From Propionibacteriaceae bacterium (lineage in GTDB: Bacteria > Actinomycetota > Actinomycetes > Propionibacteriales > Propionibacteriaceae): a DNA stretch of 6,767 nt. The stretch lies in contig JAISTI010000174.1 of NCBI GenBank assembly GCA_031272685.1, positions 1 through 6,767 on the forward strand, written 5' to 3'. A program made the position numbers and the translations under genes. Positions within the stretch are counted from its first letter, which is position 1; the number at the start of each line of letters is the position of its first letter. Below are positions 5,559 through 6,767 of the stretch, piece after piece. The notes under the pieces are model-generated. The model saw nothing but the letters and a program-made list of their open reading frames with translations. It was not told the DNA's origin and searched no databases.

Positions 5559-6766
5559 ACGGCCACCGGGTCGGGCTGGCCGATGGCGCGCAGCATTTCC
5601 ACGAACCACGGCTGGTAGACGTCGAAGGCCTTGCCCCCGGCGATGCGGTCGAAGGCGATCACTCTCAGGCCATCGCCGTTCTCCTCGTCTTCGCCGATCA
5701 CGCCGGCGTTTCCGGCCAGCGCGTTTTCGACGGCGAGGTCGCACATGGAGCGGATCAGCGCCAAGTCGTATTCGTTTGAGGGCCCGGAGCGGGAGTAATA
5801 GCCGGATTTCTGCACCAGCACCTTTTCGGCGCGCAGCATCGTGGCGAACTGCTGGCCGAACCACGCTCCGGGGTTGATTTTCTCCAGGCGGATATGCCCG
5901 AAGGCGTCGCGCGGGATTTCCTCTTCGCGGCGCTCCATCTCGGCGACGATGTCGGAGATGCCCGCCCCTTCGGAGATGAAGATGTTGGCGTTGCCGTGCA
6001 AGTCCATGATCTGCTTGAGCCGGTCGGCCTCTTCGGCGAGGTCGATATACGCCTCGGGGACATAGACGGCGTGCACATCCCAAGCCTCTTTGCTAAGGCC
6101 GATCTCCGGCAGCCATCGCACCGACTCGACCCATTCGCGGTATTTGCGGGCGGTGGCGGCGGTCAACCAGCCGCAATGCCGGCCCATCACCTCGTGGATG
6201 ACCAGCACCCGGGTGCCGGCGTTGTGCTCGGCCATCACGTTGCGCGCGAAGCGGGCGCCGAACTCGGCAGCGGTGTCGGCGCCGAGCGACTGCCGGATGG
6301 GGATGATGTCGTTGTCCACCGTCTTGGGCAAGCCCACGACGGTCAGGCCGTATTCATTTTCGGCCAGGTAGGCGGCGAGGTCGGCGGCGGTGGTGTTGGT
6401 GTCGTCGCCGCCGATGGTGTGCAAGATGGTGACTCCGTCTTCGACGAGCCGGTCGGCGGCCACTTTCAGCGGATTTTCGCCAGGGCGGACGAGGTTTCGC
6501 CGGACCAGGTCTTTGACGTTGGTGAGCTTCACCCGCGAGTTGCCGATAGGGGAGCCGCCGAACTCGGCCAGCAGGCCGCAGTTTCGGCGCACCTCGTCGG
6601 TGACTTCGATGAAGTCGCCGGTAAGCATGCCCTGGTAGCCGTTCTTGTAGGCGATGATTTCGATGTCCGGGGCGCGGTCGGTGTATAGCTCGATGAGGTT
6701 GCCGACGGCGGTGGACAGGCACGGGGCGAATCCGCCGGCGGTCAGCAGGGCTACCTTTTGTGGCAT
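5507..6766 (-). CDS. pfp: Pyrophosphate-dependent 6-phosphofructokinase
   Basis: This 419-residue enzyme interconverts fructose 6-phosphate and fructose 1,6-bisphosphate using PPi/Pi, a reversible glycolytic step. It opens with KVALLTAGGFAPCLS, as in the P. freudenreichii enzyme. PPi use is read from GGDD (119-122), where ATP enzymes have glycine in place of the second aspartate, and from lysine 148 in PKTVDND (147-153), whose D151 should be the catalytic base. MGR (194-196), SEGAG (265-269) and KINPGAWF (296-303) complete the sugar-phosphate site. ATG at 6766-6764 matches the family N-terminus; its ribosome site and promoter lie outside the window. The stop is TAA. The family match ends near GQPDPV (residue 401); the remaining 18 residues (acidic, Val-rich) are an extension that coincides with the antisense overlap with the YihY gene. 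No other minus-strand gene is present. Confidence 0.96.
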   Translation of the reverse strand: MPQKVALLTAGGFAPCLSTAVGNLIELYTDRAPDIEIIAYKNGYQGMLTGDFIEVTDEVRRNCGLLAEFGGSPIGNSRVKLTNVKDLVRRNLVRPGENPLKVAADRLVEDGVTILHTIGGDDTNTTAADLAAYLAENEYGLTVVGLPKTVDNDIIPIRQSLGADTAAEFGARFARNVMAEHNAGTRVLVIHEVMGRHCGWLTAATARKYREWVESVRWLPEIGLSKEAWDVHAVYVPEAYIDLAEEADRLKQIMDLHGNANIFISEGAGISDIVAEMERREEEIPRDAFGHIRLEKINPGAWFGQQFATMLRAEKVLVQKSGYYSRSGPSNEYDLALIRSMCDLAVENALAGNAGVIGEDEENGDGLRVIAFDRIAGGKAFDVYQPWFVEMLRAIGQPDPVAVYDIESVDGVDVASETE

Positions 6767-6767
6767 G

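Noticed and set aside
5894..6688. Long plus-strand open frame (264 codons) opposite pfp
   Set aside because: pfp is a full-length conserved enzyme; the antisense frame shows only Gly/Val/Asp-rich sequence with no domain.

Overview
The window is ordinary, gene-dense, high-G+C actinobacterial chromosome. I base this on strongly G/C-ending codons and on several families or arrangements typical of Actinobacteria: a GarA/OdhI-type FHA protein next to two MerR-type regulators of the FtsR and Rv1830 kinds, a threonyl-tRNA synthetase gene followed by an Ap4A-phosphorylase-like HIT gene, and a short PPi-dependent phosphofructokinase resembling, from memory, the Propionibacterium freudenreichii enzyme. 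The exact genus cannot be fixed from the sequence. I see no mobile element, CRISPR array, RNA gene or phage-like region.

Layout. (1) Positions 2-2689, plus strand: thrS (its 5' end lies before the window), a HIT-family gene and a CDP-alcohol phosphatidyltransferase of the actinobacterial cardiolipin-synthase type. They are almost certainly one operon, with a 2-nt gap and then an 11-nt overlap. (2) Positions 2690-2757: a short intergenic region with an imperfect hairpin and a -10 box placed for a leaderless transcript. (3) Positions 2758-3949: a zinc-ribbon/FHA protein of the GarA type and ftsR, 4 nt apart. (4) Positions 3950-4055: a 106-nt intergenic region rich in symmetry, with an inverted repeat around a -10-like box, a 12-bp palindrome between two direct repeats, and a strong Shine-Dalgarno. 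(5) Positions 4056-4565: a second MerR-type regulator resembling Rv1830. (6) Positions 4590-5558: a six-pass YihY/BrkB membrane protein whose GTG start lies exactly where a leaderless transcript would begin. (7) Positions 5507-6766, minus strand: a complete pfp gene whose last 16-17 codons overlap the end of the YihY gene tail to tail by 52 bp.

How the genes may work together. ThrRS makes threonyl-tRNA, and such synthetases can form Ap4A as a side product, which the HIT enzyme would split. The FHA protein is expected to be a phospho-switch on 2-oxoglutarate metabolism. FtsR and the Rv1830-like protein are expected to regulate cell-division genes, so the middle block looks like a growth/division control module beside a translation and lipid block. 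The locus combines gene groups that are separate in M. tuberculosis (thrS-HIT and garA-Rv1828-Rv1829-Rv1830), and the Rv1829-type nuclease gene is absent. I did not find a clearly undescribed system. The best leads are the leaderless starts, the symmetric elements before the second MerR gene, the altered phospho-acceptor motif in the FHA protein and the coding overlap at the convergent end.
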